Positions 17,468-26,795 are shown, numbered from the stretch's first letter. The stretch is 64,000 nt of DNA from WHSW01 sp963767285 (GCA_963767285.1 CAVYDJ010000003.1:310001-374000), one strand, 5' to 3'. The notes: generated from the sequence alone by a model not told the origin. Made by a program: numbers and translations.

Positions 17468-18405
17468 GCGACCGAATGCGGGCGGTGGCGATGGGCGTGC
17501 ACGTGCTCGACGTGCTCGTGCGGCCGGTCGAGGAGATTCCGGAGGGCCAGGGCGGCCAGCTGGTCGAGCAGATCCGGATCACGCCGGCCGGCTCGGCGGG
17601 CGGCACCGCGCTGACCCTGGCGAAGCTCGGTGCCGAGGTGCGAAGCGCCGGCGCCATCGGCACCGACGCCGTCGGCGAGATGCTGCTCGGGCTGCTCGAG
17701 CGCGCCGGGATCGACACGTCGCTGCTGCTGCGCCGCGACGACGTCCAGACCTCGGCCAGCGTGCTGCCGATCCGTCCCGACGGCAGCCGGCCCGCCTTCC
17801 ACGTCGTCGGCGCCAACGCGACCTACGGCCCGGCCGACGTTGACTGGGACCGGCTCGCCGACGCCACCCACCTGCACCTCGGGGGGCCGGAGTTCATGGG
17901 CGGCGAGGCGGCGGCGCAGATCCTCGGCCCGGCGCGCGAGCGCGGGATCGTCACGTCCGCGGACGTCCTCGCCCCCGGCGAGGACCTGCTCGACTGGATC
18001 GCCCCGGCGCTGGCGCACCTCGACCACTTCCTGCCGAACGACGACCAGGTGCTGGCCCTGACGGGCACGGGCGACCTCGAGCAGGGATGCAAGGCGCTGG
18101 TCGAGCGCGGCGTTGGCTGCGTCGCCGCGACCTGCGGCGCCGAGGGCGTGCTGCTGGTCGGCGCGGAGGGCTCGCAACGTGTGCCGGCATTCGAGGTCGA
18201 GGTCGTCGACACGACCGGCTGCGGCGACGCCTTCTCGGCCGGCTTCCTGCGCGGCCTCTCGCTCGGCCGCGAGCCCGCTGAGGCCGCGGTGCTCGGCAAC
18301 GCCGCCGCGGCCCTGGTCGCCCAGGGCCTCGGGTCCGACCACGGCGACTTCGACCTCGAGGCCGCGGAGGCGTTCGCGGCGCGGACGCCGCAGCTCGCGA
18401 CCTAG
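17464..18405 (+). CDS. PfkB-family carbohydrate kinase
   Basis: A 313-residue ribokinase-type sugar kinase that phosphorylates a sugar with ATP. The first PfkB signature is represented by GGTALTLAKLGAEVRSAGAIG (about residues 43-63), and the second by VDTTGCGDAFSAGFLRGL (about 250-267), where GCGDAF holds the catalytic Asp and anion hole. The start is GTG at 17464, overlapping the aldolase stop by 4 nt. Kinase plus class II aldolase suggests a short catabolic route in which the kinase makes the phosphorylated ketose that the aldolase cleaves. The sugar is not evident from the sequence. Confidence 0.9.
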   Translation: MSDRMRAVAMGVHVLDVLVRPVEEIPEGQGGQLVEQIRITPAGSAGGTALTLAKLGAEVRSAGAIGTDAVGEMLLGLLERAGIDTSLLLRRDDVQTSASVLPIRPDGSRPAFHVVGANATYGPADVDWDRLADATHLHLGGPEFMGGEAAAQILGPARERGIVTSADVLAPGEDLLDWIAPALAHLDHFLPNDDQVLALTGTGDLEQGCKALVERGVGCVAATCGAEGVLLVGAEGSQRVPAFEVEVVDTTGCGDAFSAGFLRGLSLGREPAEAAVLGNAAAALVAQGLGSDHGDFDLEAAEAFAARTPQLAT

Positions 18406-18425
18406 CCGGCTCACATCCACGGCGG

Positions 18426-19298
18426 GTGCGACGTTTCATACCCGTGCAGATCGAGCTCGCATACAACCCCCCGCTCGACGCCGCGGGGCTGATCGGCTTC
18501 TTCGGACACCGCGCGGTGCCCGGGGTCGAGGAGGTGGAGGGCGGCGTCTACCGGCGCAGCCTCGGGCTCCCCGGCGGTCCGGGGGTGATCGAGCTTCGCG
18601 CGCTCGACGGATTGGCCGAAGTGACGGCGCTCGCGCGCGATGACGACGACCGGCCCGCGGCGGAGGCACTGGCGCGGAGGCTCCTCGACCTCGACGCCGA
18701 CCCTGATGTGATCCGCGCGGCGCTCTCGGCCGATCCGTTGATCGGCCCGCTGGTGCGCGGGAACCCGGGTCGCCGCGTGCCCGGCCACGTCGATCCCGAC
18801 GAGCTCGCGATCCGCGCGGTGATCGGCCAACAGGTCTCGCTCGCCGCCGCGGCGACGATCGCCGGGCGCCTGGTCGCCGCGCACGGCCAGCGTCTGCCCG
18901 AGCCGGTCGGCGGGGTCACGCATCTCTTCCCATCATCGGAGACCCTCGCCGGGCTGCGCCCCGAGGACCTGCCGATGCCGCGCTCGCGCGCCCGGGCGCT
19001 GATCGGACTCGCCTCGGCCCTCGCAAACGGCGAGGTCGTCCTCGATCCGGCGGGCGATTCCGCCGAGGCTCGCGAGCGGCTGCTCGCGTTGCCGGGGATC
19101 GGGCCCTGGACGGTCGCCTACATCGAGATGAGGGCCCTCGGCAACCGCGATGCCTTCATGCCGTCGGACCTCGGCGTCCGCCGGGCCCTGGAGCGGCTCG
19201 GCGAGCCGGCCGACCCGGATGCGGCAACCCGTCTCGGCGAGCGCTGGCGGCCGTACCGCGCCTACGCGCTCCAGCACCTCTGGTCCACACTCAACTGA
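18426..19298 (+). CDS. alkA: DNA-3-methyladenine glycosylase II (AlkA-like)
   Basis: A base-excision repair glycosylase that removes 3-methyladenine and other alkylated purines (290 residues). The N-terminal ~115 residues fit the AlkA N-domain. The HhH-GPD core follows: IRAVIGQQVSLAAAATIAGR, the helix-hairpin-helix LLALPGIGPWTVAYIEMRAL, and the catalytic Asp in FMPSDLGVRRAL. The GTG at 18426 is used; a GTG 18 bases further on is possible. It lies ten bases before ogt, so the pair forms an alkylation-repair operon without a visible Ada regulator. Confidence 0.92.
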   Translation: MRRFIPVQIELAYNPPLDAAGLIGFFGHRAVPGVEEVEGGVYRRSLGLPGGPGVIELRALDGLAEVTALARDDDDRPAAEALARRLLDLDADPDVIRAALSADPLIGPLVRGNPGRRVPGHVDPDELAIRAVIGQQVSLAAAATIAGRLVAAHGQRLPEPVGGVTHLFPSSETLAGLRPEDLPMPRSRARALIGLASALANGEVVLDPAGDSAEARERLLALPGIGPWTVAYIEMRALGNRDAFMPSDLGVRRALERLGEPADPDAATRLGERWRPYRAYALQHLWSTLN

Positions 19299-19307
19299 AA
19301 GGGAACG

Positions 19308-19838
19308 ATGATCGCCACCGACAAGACCCAGACCACGATCTACTGGACCGTCGACTCGCCGATCGGCGAGCTGCTGCTGGCCGGGGACGGCGAGCAGCTG
19401 CAGCGGCTCCACATGCAGGACGGCCGCCGGCCCACCACGATCGGCGCCGACTGGGTGCGCGACGCGGAGCCGTTCGCGGATCTCTGCGAACAGCTCGACC
19501 AGTACTTCTCCGGCGAGCGCCAGGAGTTCGACCTCGACCTCGGCCCGCAGGGCTCGGAGTTCGAGCTGCGCGTCTGGCGGGCCCTGCGCCAGATCCCCTA
19601 CGGCGAGACCGAGTCCTACGGCGGGCTCGCCAAGCGCATCGGCCACCCCGGACTGGCGCGGGCGGTCGGCGCGGCGAACGGACGCAATCCGATCGCCGTC
19701 GTCGTCCCCTGCCACCGGGTGATCGGCGCCGACGGCAGCCTGACCGGCTACGCGGGCGGGCTGGAGCGCAAGAGGCTCCTGCTCGACCTCGAGGCACCGA
19801 TTTCCCAACTCGACCTGAGCTCTCCGTCGACCCGGTGA
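19308..19838 (+). CDS. ogt: Methylated-DNA--protein-cysteine S-methyltransferase
   Basis: A 176-residue suicide repair protein that moves the methyl group from O6-methylguanine to its own cysteine. The active-site motif is VVPCHRVIG (about residues 133-141), preceded by RQIPYGETESYGGLAKRIGHP (about 100-120) and the arginine-finger segment RAVGAANGRNPI. A clear ribosome binding site (AAAGGGAACG) sits immediately before the ATG. It is cotranscribed with alkA. It is not fused to an Ada regulatory domain. Confidence 0.95.
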   Translation: MIATDKTQTTIYWTVDSPIGELLLAGDGEQLQRLHMQDGRRPTTIGADWVRDAEPFADLCEQLDQYFSGERQEFDLDLGPQGSEFELRVWRALRQIPYGETESYGGLAKRIGHPGLARAVGAANGRNPIAVVVPCHRVIGADGSLTGYAGGLERKRLLLDLEAPISQLDLSSPSTR

Positions 19839-19877
19839 TTTGGAGAGTGGAAGGCGATGGGGTAGGCTGCCGCCACC

Positions 19878-21434
19878 TTGAGTGAGCGAGAGGGACTTCG
19901 CCGGCGGGAACTTCTGGTTGCGGGTACAGCAGCCGGCTTGGCGCTGGCCGGGCCCATCAACTACGCGGCGCTCGCGCGTGAGCGCCGGCTGCCGCTCGCC
20001 AAGGCCGGCAAGTTCGCCCACGGGGTCGGGGCGGGCTACCCGTCGCCGAAGGCGATCACGCTCTGGACCCGGGTCTCCGAGCTCACCAAGAGCTCGAAGC
20101 TCACGATGGAGGTCGCCACCGACGAGGGCTTCCGCAACGTGGTCGAGACCGCCAAGGTCAAGGCCGACAAGGCGCGCGATTACACGGTCCACCAGCGGGT
20201 CAGCGGCCTCGACCCGGCCACGGAGTACTTCTACCGCTTCTTCACCGAGGGCAAGGAGAGCCGAGTCGGGCGCTTCCGCACGACGCCGCCGACCGACTCG
20301 AAGGACAAGATCAGGATCGGCTTCTTCTCCTGCGAGAACTGGAACTCCGGCTTCTTCAACGCGCAGGCCGGGCTGGCGAAGGAGAAGGACCTGGACCTCG
20401 TCATCTGCCTCGGCGACTACATCTACGAGACCGACACCTATACGGGCGGCCCGCGCACCGACACCACCGGCCCGAACGGCGACGGCGACGTGCAGACGCT
20501 CGATGAGTACCGCGAGAAGTACCGGCTCTACCAGAGCGACAAGAGCCTGCAGGACCTGCACGCCGCCCACCCCTTCACCTCGATCTGGGACGACCACGAG
20601 GTCGAGGACAACTACGCCGGCGACGAGGACCTCGACAACGGCGGCGACATCCGCCGGGTCCCGTTCGAGGAGCGGCGCGCGAACGCCTACAAGGCCTTCT
20701 TCGAGGCGATGCCACGGATCCAGGTCTCGGGGGATCCGAACCGGATCTACGGCTCCGCGAAGCTCGGCGGGGCGGCGGAGATCTTCTTCACCGACCAGCG
20801 CCAGTACCGCGACCCGCAGGCGTGCGACGACGCGATCCTCGGCGGGCCCTGCCCGGAGGCCGACGATCCCGCCCGCACCCTTCTGGGCGCGGAGCAGAAG
20901 GCGTGGTTCAAGAAGGCGGTGCCGAAGTCGAAGGCGAACTGGAAGCTCTGGGCTTCCCAGGTGATGGTGATGAGCCTCGACCTGCCGAAGGGCACGCCGG
21001 TGCTGCTCGATGCCTGGGACGGCTACAACGCCGAGCGCAAGGAGATCCTCGAGCACTTCGTCGCCTCCGGCGTCGACAACCTGGCCGCGCTGACCGGTGA
21101 CATCCACACGTTCTTCGCCGGCAACGTGACGACGACCGGCCGCGACGACGGCGTTCCCGCGGGCGTCGAGTTCGTCGGCGGGTCGGCGACATCGCTCGGG
21201 CTGCCGGAGTACCTGGGCGCTCCGAGCTCCTCGCTGTATCCGCTCGCCGAGCCGAACGACCCGCACATCAAGTTCGTCGACTTCGACCGCCGCGGCTACG
21301 CGGTGGTCACGGCGACGACCAAGGACCTCACCTGTGAGTTCAAGGCCGTCGACGCGCTCAAGAAGGGCGCGAAGCCGACGAAGCTGAAGTCGTTCCGGGT
21401 CGCCGACGGCGAGCCCGAGGTGCAGGTCCTCTAA
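19878..21434 (+). CDS. phoD: PhoD-family alkaline phosphatase
   Basis: A 518-residue exported phosphodiesterase/alkaline phosphatase. The N-terminus GLRRRELLVAGTAAGLALAG has a twin-arginine-type pattern, as in other PhoD proteins. The N-terminal beta-domain (about 35-120) is followed by the metallophosphatase core: LVICLGDYIYE, IWDDHEVEDNYAGD (about residues 236-249), and LTGDIHTFFAGN (about 395-406) with metal ligands. Length is typical. The start is TTG at 19878, only ten bases after a TAGGCT box (19862-19867), suggesting a leaderless message. Phosphate-starvation control is usual for the family, but no PHO box was identified. The stop shares CTAA with the convergent gene. Confidence 0.9.
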   Translation: MSEREGLRRRELLVAGTAAGLALAGPINYAALARERRLPLAKAGKFAHGVGAGYPSPKAITLWTRVSELTKSSKLTMEVATDEGFRNVVETAKVKADKARDYTVHQRVSGLDPATEYFYRFFTEGKESRVGRFRTTPPTDSKDKIRIGFFSCENWNSGFFNAQAGLAKEKDLDLVICLGDYIYETDTYTGGPRTDTTGPNGDGDVQTLDEYREKYRLYQSDKSLQDLHAAHPFTSIWDDHEVEDNYAGDEDLDNGGDIRRVPFEERRANAYKAFFEAMPRIQVSGDPNRIYGSAKLGGAAEIFFTDQRQYRDPQACDDAILGGPCPEADDPARTLLGAEQKAWFKKAVPKSKANWKLWASQVMVMSLDLPKGTPVLLDAWDGYNAERKEILEHFVASGVDNLAALTGDIHTFFAGNVTTTGRDDGVPAGVEFVGGSATSLGLPEYLGAPSSSLYPLAEPNDPHIKFVDFDRRGYAVVTATTKDLTCEFKAVDALKKGAKPTKLKSFRVADGEPEVQVL

Positions 21435-24349
21435 CCGCGCGTCAGCTCCTCGAGCGCGAACACGAAGCTCTCGTAGGTGCGCCCGGTGCCCTGCTGCAGG
21501 CCGATCTCGCAGGTGCGGTTCGAGCAGAAATGGGCGTCGAAGCGGCGGCCGGCGAGCTCGGCGGCCTGATCGGCGGTCGCGGCCTGCGGCAACTCGGGAT
21601 GGAGCATGCCGCGGTCGCCGGCGAAGCCGCAGCAGGTGGCGGCGAGCGGCACGACGACCTCGTCCGCCAGCATGGAGGCGATCGCGCGCAGGTCGGCGTC
21701 GAGCTCGAGATGGCGAGTGGCGCACGGCGGGTGGACGGCGACCGAGCCGAGCTTGCGCTCGATCTCGAGCTTCGGCAGCAGCTCGCGCGCCCAGGCGATC
21801 GAGTCGAGGATCCGTAGCCGCGAGTGGCGCTCGGCGTTCACCTCGCTGAGCAGCGGCACGGCCTCCTCGGCGAGGCCGAGCGTGCAGGAGCTGGCGTCGC
21901 AGACGATCGGCAGCTGGCCGCCGTCGCTCCAGCGCCACAGCGCGTCGATCGTGTGGTTGGCCATCCGCCGCGCGCCCTCGCCGAAGCCCTTCGAGGTCCA
22001 CGGCGTCGCACAGCAGTGCCCGGCGGCGTCGGGCGGAATCCACACGGGCATGCCGGCGCGGGCTGAGACCGCGACCAGCGCCTCGGGGAGCCCGGGCCCG
22101 CCCGACCCGCCGTTGCGCGCCCGGCCGAAGATCCGGTTCACACAGGCCGGGAGGTAGACGGCCGTGGCGCCGCCGCGCGCGGTCAGCGGCAGCTTCGCCG
22201 GCGCCGGCCGCGGCATGTTGGCCGGCCACTCCGGGACCAGCTCGTCGCTGACCGCGCGGCGCACGACCCGGCTGGCCCCGCGCATCGCCCCGCGCGCGAC
22301 CCGGCCGTGGTCGCCGGCCGCCAGCCCGGCTCGGGCTGCCCGCTCGACCGAGTCCCAGCGGCCGGCCAGCCTCAGGGCGACCTTCTGAGCGCGGTCGCTG
22401 TGCTGGTCGGCGCGCAGCGACTTGACGAACTTGCCGGTGTCGATCCCGACCGGGCAGGCCAGCAGGCAGGTGCCGTCGGCCGCGCAGGTCTCGACCGCGT
22501 CGTACTCGTACTCGGCGAGCAGCGCCTCGAGCACCGGAGAGCCGGGCGGCTGGCGCGCCATCTCGCGCCGCAGCACGATTCGCTGGCGCGGGGTCGTTGT
22601 CAGGTGGCGGCTCGGGCAGACCGGCTCGCAGAACCCGCACTCGACGCAGGTCGTGACCTCCTCCTCGATCGCGGGCGTCGTCTTCAGGTTCTGCAGGTGG
22701 CAGCCGGGGTCGTCGTTGATGATCACCCCGGGGGCGAGCACCCCGTCGGGGTCGGCGAGCCGCTTCACCCGGCGCATCAGCTCGGTCGCCTTCGCTCCCC
22801 ACTCGCGTTCGACGAACGGCGCCATGTTGACCCCGGTTCCGTGCTCGGCCTTCAGCGAGCCGTCGTACTTGTCGACGATCAGCGCGATCAGGCCCTCGAT
22901 GAAGGTTTCGTAGCGCTCGGTGTCCTCGGGCTTGGCGAAGTCAGGGGTGAGCATGAAGTGCAGGTTCCCGGCGGAGGCGTGACCGGCGACGCCGGGCAGG
23001 AAGCCGTGCTCGCCGAGCAGGGCCTGCAGGTCCTTCGCGCACTCGGCGATCCGATCCGGGGGCACGCAGACGTCCTCGACGATCAGCGCCGTGCCGGGCA
23101 GCCGCATCTTCCCGACCAGGCCGTGGAGTCCCTCGCGGATCTGCCAGTAGACCTCCGTTGTCGGCGCGTCGCGATGGAAGTCCGGCTCGCGGATCAGCTC
23201 GTGGCCGGCGAGCAGCCCCGCCGCCTTCGCCTCGCCGGCGTCGAGCTCCGCCTCGTCGGCACCGCCGAACTCGACCAGCAGCGCGGCGGTCGAGGGATCG
23301 AGGTCCTTGAAGTAGGCGGGCGTGTTGCGGATGTTGTAGGCGGCGACGAGCAGGGCCGGGGCGACCATCAGCTCGACCGCGCGCGCGCCGGCGGCCACGA
23401 AGTCGCCGACCGGCCCGATCGCCGCGTCGATGCTGGGGAAGTGCAGCCAGGAGACCGTCGTCCGTGCCGGCTGGGCAACGGTCTCGAAGGTCGCCTCGGA
23501 GATGAACGCAAGCGTCCCCTCCGAGCCGACCAGCAGCCGCCGGAAGATCTCCACCGGCGTCTCGGCGTCCAGGAAGGCGCAGAGCCGGTAGCCGGTGGTG
23601 TTCTTGATCTCGAACTTGCGCCGGATCCGCTCGGCCAGCTCGGGGTCGGCCAGGATCTCGTCGCGGATCTCCATCAGGCCGGCGGCGAGCTCGGGCTCGG
23701 CCTGGGCAAACCGCCTTTCGGCGTCCGGCGCGGCGCTGTCGATCACCGTCCCCGACGGGAGCGCGAACGTCAGCGCGCTGACCGTCCGGTAGCTGTCGTA
23801 GGTCACCCCGCAGCGCATGCCGCCCGAGTTGTTGGCGATCACCCCGCCGACGCAGGCGATGTCGGTCGACGCCGGGTCGGGCCCGAGCTTGTAGCCGTGC
23901 GGCGCGAGGACCCGGTTCGCGTGACCGAGCACCGTCCCGGGCTTCACGCGTGCGCGCGCACCGCCGTCGAGGACCTCGACCCCGCGGAAGTGGCGGCGGA
24001 CGTCGATCAGGATGCCGTCGGACTGACCCTGGCCGTTGAGGCTGGTGCCGCCGGCCCGGAAGGTGACCGGGACCCGTGCGCGCCTGGCGTAGGCGAGCAC
24101 CTTGGCGACGTCGGCGGCGTCATGGGCCATCACCACGGCCTTCGGGAAGAGGCGGTAGGGACTGGCGTCGGAGGCGTAGCGGACGATGTCGGAGGCGCGC
24201 GACAGGACCCGGTCGGCGCCCAGCAGCGCCGTCAGGTCGGTGCGCAGCGGCTCCGGGGTGCCGGCGGCGACCCAGTCCGGGGCCGCATCGGGGCTTGCCG
24301 CCGAGGCCTTCGGCGCGAGACGCTCGACCTTCGGAGCTAGAAGAGCCAC
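21431..24349 (-). CDS. FAD-linked oxidase/Fe-S 2-hydroxyacid dehydrogenase (D-lactate dehydrogenase Dld/GlcD-like fusion)
   Basis: A 972-residue fusion. Residues about 40-500 are a VAO-type FAD oxidase: FRAGGTSLNGQGQSDGILID, CVGGVIANNSGGMRCGV, LLVGSEGTLAFISEATFE, and a C-terminal HASAGNLHFML. Then ferredoxin clusters CVECGFCEPVCPSR and CAADGTCLLACPVGID (about 580-650), and two cysteine-rich CCG-type domains (AAGHCCATPW, ATCCGFAGDRG). This layout matches membrane-associated D-lactate/D-2-hydroxyglutarate/glycolate dehydrogenases feeding electrons to quinone. GTG at 24349 overlaps the decarboxylase 3' end by 13 nt. Coupling to a 2-oxoacid decarboxylase suggests a D-2-hydroxyacid such as D-mandelate as substrate; this is inference. 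Confidence 0.88.
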   Translation of the reverse strand: MALLAPKVERLAPKASAASPDAAPDWVAAGTPEPLRTDLTALLGADRVLSRASDIVRYASDASPYRLFPKAVVMAHDAADVAKVLAYARRARVPVTFRAGGTSLNGQGQSDGILIDVRRHFRGVEVLDGGARARVKPGTVLGHANRVLAPHGYKLGPDPASTDIACVGGVIANNSGGMRCGVTYDSYRTVSALTFALPSGTVIDSAAPDAERRFAQAEPELAAGLMEIRDEILADPELAERIRRKFEIKNTTGYRLCAFLDAETPVEIFRRLLVGSEGTLAFISEATFETVAQPARTTVSWLHFPSIDAAIGPVGDFVAAGARAVELMVAPALLVAAYNIRNTPAYFKDLDPSTAALLVEFGGADEAELDAGEAKAAGLLAGHELIREPDFHRDAPTTEVYWQIREGLHGLVGKMRLPGTALIVEDVCVPPDRIAECAKDLQALLGEHGFLPGVAGHASAGNLHFMLTPDFAKPEDTERYETFIEGLIALIVDKYDGSLKAEHGTGVNMAPFVEREWGAKATELMRRVKRLADPDGVLAPGVIINDDPGCHLQNLKTTPAIEEEVTTCVECGFCEPVCPSRHLTTTPRQRIVLRREMARQPPGSPVLEALLAEYEYDAVETCAADGTCLLACPVGIDTGKFVKSLRADQHSDRAQKVALRLAGRWDSVERAARAGLAAGDHGRVARGAMRGASRVVRRAVSDELVPEWPANMPRPAPAKLPLTARGGATAVYLPACVNRIFGRARNGGSGGPGLPEALVAVSARAGMPVWIPPDAAGHCCATPWTSKGFGEGARRMANHTIDALWRWSDGGQLPIVCDASSCTLGLAEEAVPLLSEVNAERHSRLRILDSIAWARELLPKLEIERKLGSVAVHPPCATRHLELDADLRAIASMLADEVVVPLAATCCGFAGDRGMLHPELPQAATADQAAELAGRRFDAHFCSNRTCEIGLQQGTGRTYESFVFALEELTRG

Positions 24350-25935
24350 ATCCCCGGCGCCACCCCGACCTCGACCAGCTCGGGCCGGTTCGCCGCGATC
24401 GCGCCGGCGAGCGCCTCGCGGAGCTCGTCGGCCGTGTTGACGCTGACCGTGCCGAGGCCGTAGGCCCTGGCGATCGAGGCGGTGTCGAGCGCCGGCAGGT
24501 CGAGCCCGGGCGCGCCCTCGACCTGCTCCAGGCCAGCGAACCACTTCAGGATCGCGTACTCCGCGTTGCGCAGGACGAGGAAGGTGACCGGCACGTCGTA
24601 GGCGACCGCGCTCCAAAACGCGGTCACCGCGTACTGGACCGAGCCCTCGCCGACCACGCAGACGACCGGTCGATCGGGCTGGGCGAGCTGGACGCCGACC
24701 GCCGCCGAGAGGCCGAACCCGAGGCCGCCGCCGGCCCCGAAGTAGTAGCTGCCGGGCTTCGAGAGCCGAAGCTGATTGCGCGCGGCGCCCGTTGACGACG
24801 GGGCCTCGAGGACGAGGATCCCGTCCTCGGGAAACGCGGCCGCCAGCGCGTTCATCGCAGCGGTGCCGGTGATCGGGTCCTGCTCGTCGCCCGCGGTCGG
24901 CTCGGGCAGCGACTCGCCCAGTTCGCGGTCGGATTCGCCCACCTCGGCGACCAGCAGCTCGAGGCTCAGCCTGACGTCGGCCACGATCGCGTCGCCCATC
25001 GGAGCCCGCGCCGCCTCGTCGGGATCGGAGGTGATCTGGACCAGCTCGGCGCCCTCGGGAAGCAGCGATCCCGGGATGTTCGGGTAGTAGGGGAAGACCG
25101 AGGAGCCGGCGACGAGGATCAGGTCACGGCCGCGGAGGGTCTCGGCGACCGGGCCGACCGCCGGCGGCAGGATGCCGCGGAAGTTCGGATGTCCCTCGGG
25201 GAACCCGAGCCGTCCGCCGCCGGTCGGCGGGCTCGCGTAGACGGGCAGGTTCTGGCGCTCGGCGAGCGCGACGGCGGCGTCCCAGGCGCCGCTCGCATCG
25301 ACGTCGGGGCCGGCGACGAGGACCGGGCTCCGCGCGCCCTCGAGCCGGCGCGCGAGCGCGGCGATCACATCGGGGGCCGGGGCCGCGCGGCCGTCCACCC
25401 TCCGTTTCACCGCCTCGGCGACGTCGGCGTCGGTGACCTCGGCGTCCCAGTCGTCCATCGGGATCGAGACGAAGGTCGGTCCCTTCGGAGGCAGCGTGGC
25501 GAGGTGGGTGGCACGCGCGAGCGCCAGCGGCACGTCCTGGGCTCTGCTCGGCTCGTAGCTCCACTTGACCAGCGGGTGAGGCATGCGGGTCGCGTCGCGG
25601 TTGGTCAGGTTCGCCTGCAGGGAGACGAGCGCGCGTGTCTGCTGGCCCGCGGTGATCACAAGCGGCGTGTGGTTCGCCTGGGCGTTGAAGATCGCGCCCA
25701 TCGCGTTGCCGACGCCTGGCGCCGTGTGCAGGTTGACGAGGGCCGGGCCGCCGCTGGCCTGGGCGTAGCCGTCGGCCATCCCGACCACGACCGCCTCCTG
25801 GAGCCCGAGCACGTAGCGAAAGTCGTCGGGGTAGTCGCGCAGCATGGGCAGCTCGGTCGAGCCGGGGTTGCCGAACATCGTCGTCATCCCGTGGGCACGG
25901 AAGACTTCGAGCGAGGCCTCGCGGACGTTGGTCAT
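24337..25935 (-). CDS. mdlC: Thiamine-diphosphate-dependent 2-oxoacid decarboxylase (benzoylformate decarboxylase-like)
   Basis: A 532-residue ThDP enzyme. The N-terminal PYR domain has MFGNPGSTELPMLRD (about residues 20-34) and the cofactor-activating Glu in LQEAVVVGMADGYAQ. The C-terminal PP domain has the ThDP motif starting GEGSVQYAVTAFWSAV and ending near LRNAEYAILKWF, with Glu in place of the usual GDG Asp, as in benzoylformate decarboxylases. It would turn an aryl or branched 2-oxoacid into an aldehyde plus CO2. It is the first gene of a two-gene operon with the FAD/Fe-S dehydrogenase. Oxalyl-CoA decarboxylase or acetolactate synthase are less likely. Confidence 0.82.
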   Translation of the reverse strand: MTNVREASLEVFRAHGMTTMFGNPGSTELPMLRDYPDDFRYVLGLQEAVVVGMADGYAQASGGPALVNLHTAPGVGNAMGAIFNAQANHTPLVITAGQQTRALVSLQANLTNRDATRMPHPLVKWSYEPSRAQDVPLALARATHLATLPPKGPTFVSIPMDDWDAEVTDADVAEAVKRRVDGRAAPAPDVIAALARRLEGARSPVLVAGPDVDASGAWDAAVALAERQNLPVYASPPTGGGRLGFPEGHPNFRGILPPAVGPVAETLRGRDLILVAGSSVFPYYPNIPGSLLPEGAELVQITSDPDEAARAPMGDAIVADVRLSLELLVAEVGESDRELGESLPEPTAGDEQDPITGTAAMNALAAAFPEDGILVLEAPSSTGAARNQLRLSKPGSYYFGAGGGLGFGLSAAVGVQLAQPDRPVVCVVGEGSVQYAVTAFWSAVAYDVPVTFLVLRNAEYAILKWFAGLEQVEGAPGLDLPALDTASIARAYGLGTVSVNTADELREALAGAIAANRPELVEVGVAPGMWLF

Positions 25936-25970
25936 GCCCGCTGGACTCTATGCCTGCCGGGGCGCGCACC

Positions 25971-26012
25971 TTTACACCGCGTGGTGTAACGGTCGGGCCG
26001 AAAGTGGTGTAA
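25971..26012. promoter_or_regulatory. Palindromic operator plus extra half-site before the cyclase operon
   Basis: TTTACACC-GCGT-GGTGTAAC (25971-25990) is an inverted repeat with 7-bp perfect arms. A third GGTGTAA lies at 26006-26012, directly before the cyclase ATG (26028). The palindrome is also 36 bases upstream of the divergent decarboxylase ATG, so it could control both. The same 20-bp pattern with identical spacing occurs at 54694-54713 before the polytopic membrane protein. The cognate regulator is unknown. Confidence 0.65.
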
Positions 26013-26027
26013 ACCTCAGCCCAAGCG

Positions 26028-26795
26028 ATGACCGACGACGCGGACGATCCGATCACCGAGGCCGAGCGCACGGTCGGCCCGAAGCTGGTCAGGGCGATGA
26101 AGATCGCCCGCGACCTGCTCCCCGGCGACAGCCGCTACGGCGATCCGCTCTCGACCACCGGCTCCGAGCCGCGGACCGTGGTCGCCAGGCGGCTCGGCGA
26201 GGCAGCCCAGGAGCGGCCCGGCTTCCTCAAGGAGGCGGGCCTGTCGGCGCTTCAGGTCTGGGAGGCGGTCGCGGTCTCGGACGAGGGCAAGCTCGGCCAC
26301 GAGCGGGTGGCGATCGTCTTCACCGACCTGGTCGGCTTCTCCGACTGGGCGCTGGAGGCCGGCGACGACCTCTCGCTGGAGCTTCTGCGCGCCGTCGCCG
26401 AGGCGATCGAGCCGCCGGTCCGGCGCCACCACGGTGAGGTCGTGAAGCGGCTCGGCGACGGGATGATGGCCGTCTTCGACAATCCGGACAATGCGGTGTC
26501 CGCGGTCTTCGAGGCCAGCCGTCGCCTCGATGCCGTCGAGGTCGCCGGGTACCGTCCGCGTATGCGCGCAGGGATGCACATCGGGACGCCGCGCCGGCTG
26601 GCCGACGATTACCTGGGGGTCGACGTCAACGTCGCCGCCCGGGTCGCGGACGGCGCCTCCGGCGGCGAGTTCCTCGTCTCCGGGGACGCGCTCGAGGAGC
26701 TCGAGCCCGGCAACTTCGCCGCCCGCAAGAAGCTGATGTTCCGCGCCAAGGGCGTGCCCAGCGATATCAGCGCCTACTCGCTGAAGCCCGCGTGA
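26028..26795 (+). CDS. Class III adenylate/guanylate cyclase
   Basis: A soluble 255-residue cyclase. An N-terminal ~85-residue helical region precedes the catalytic domain: FTDLVGFSDW (first metal Asp, about residues 97-106), VVKRLGDGMMAVFDN (second metal Asp, about 141-155), GMHIG, and VDVNVAARVADG with the Asn and transition-state Arg (about 203-214). All catalytic residues are present, so it should make a cyclic nucleotide from ATP or GTP. The start overlaps nothing; its end overlaps the next gene (GTGATG), and three genes follow in tight succession. A palindromic operator lies upstream. Confidence 0.88.
   Translation: MTDDADDPITEAERTVGPKLVRAMKIARDLLPGDSRYGDPLSTTGSEPRTVVARRLGEAAQERPGFLKEAGLSALQVWEAVAVSDEGKLGHERVAIVFTDLVGFSDWALEAGDDLSLELLRAVAEAIEPPVRRHHGEVVKRLGDGMMAVFDNPDNAVSAVFEASRRLDAVEVAGYRPRMRAGMHIGTPRRLADDYLGVDVNVAARVADGASGGEFLVSGDALEELEPGNFAARKKLMFRAKGVPSDISAYSLKPA

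Noticed and set aside
18933..22802. A 1289-codon open frame on the minus strand
   Set aside because: It is antisense or out of frame to alkA, ogt, phoD and the FAD oxidase, with Arg/Val/Asp-biased low-complexity sequence typical of G+C-rich shadow frames.
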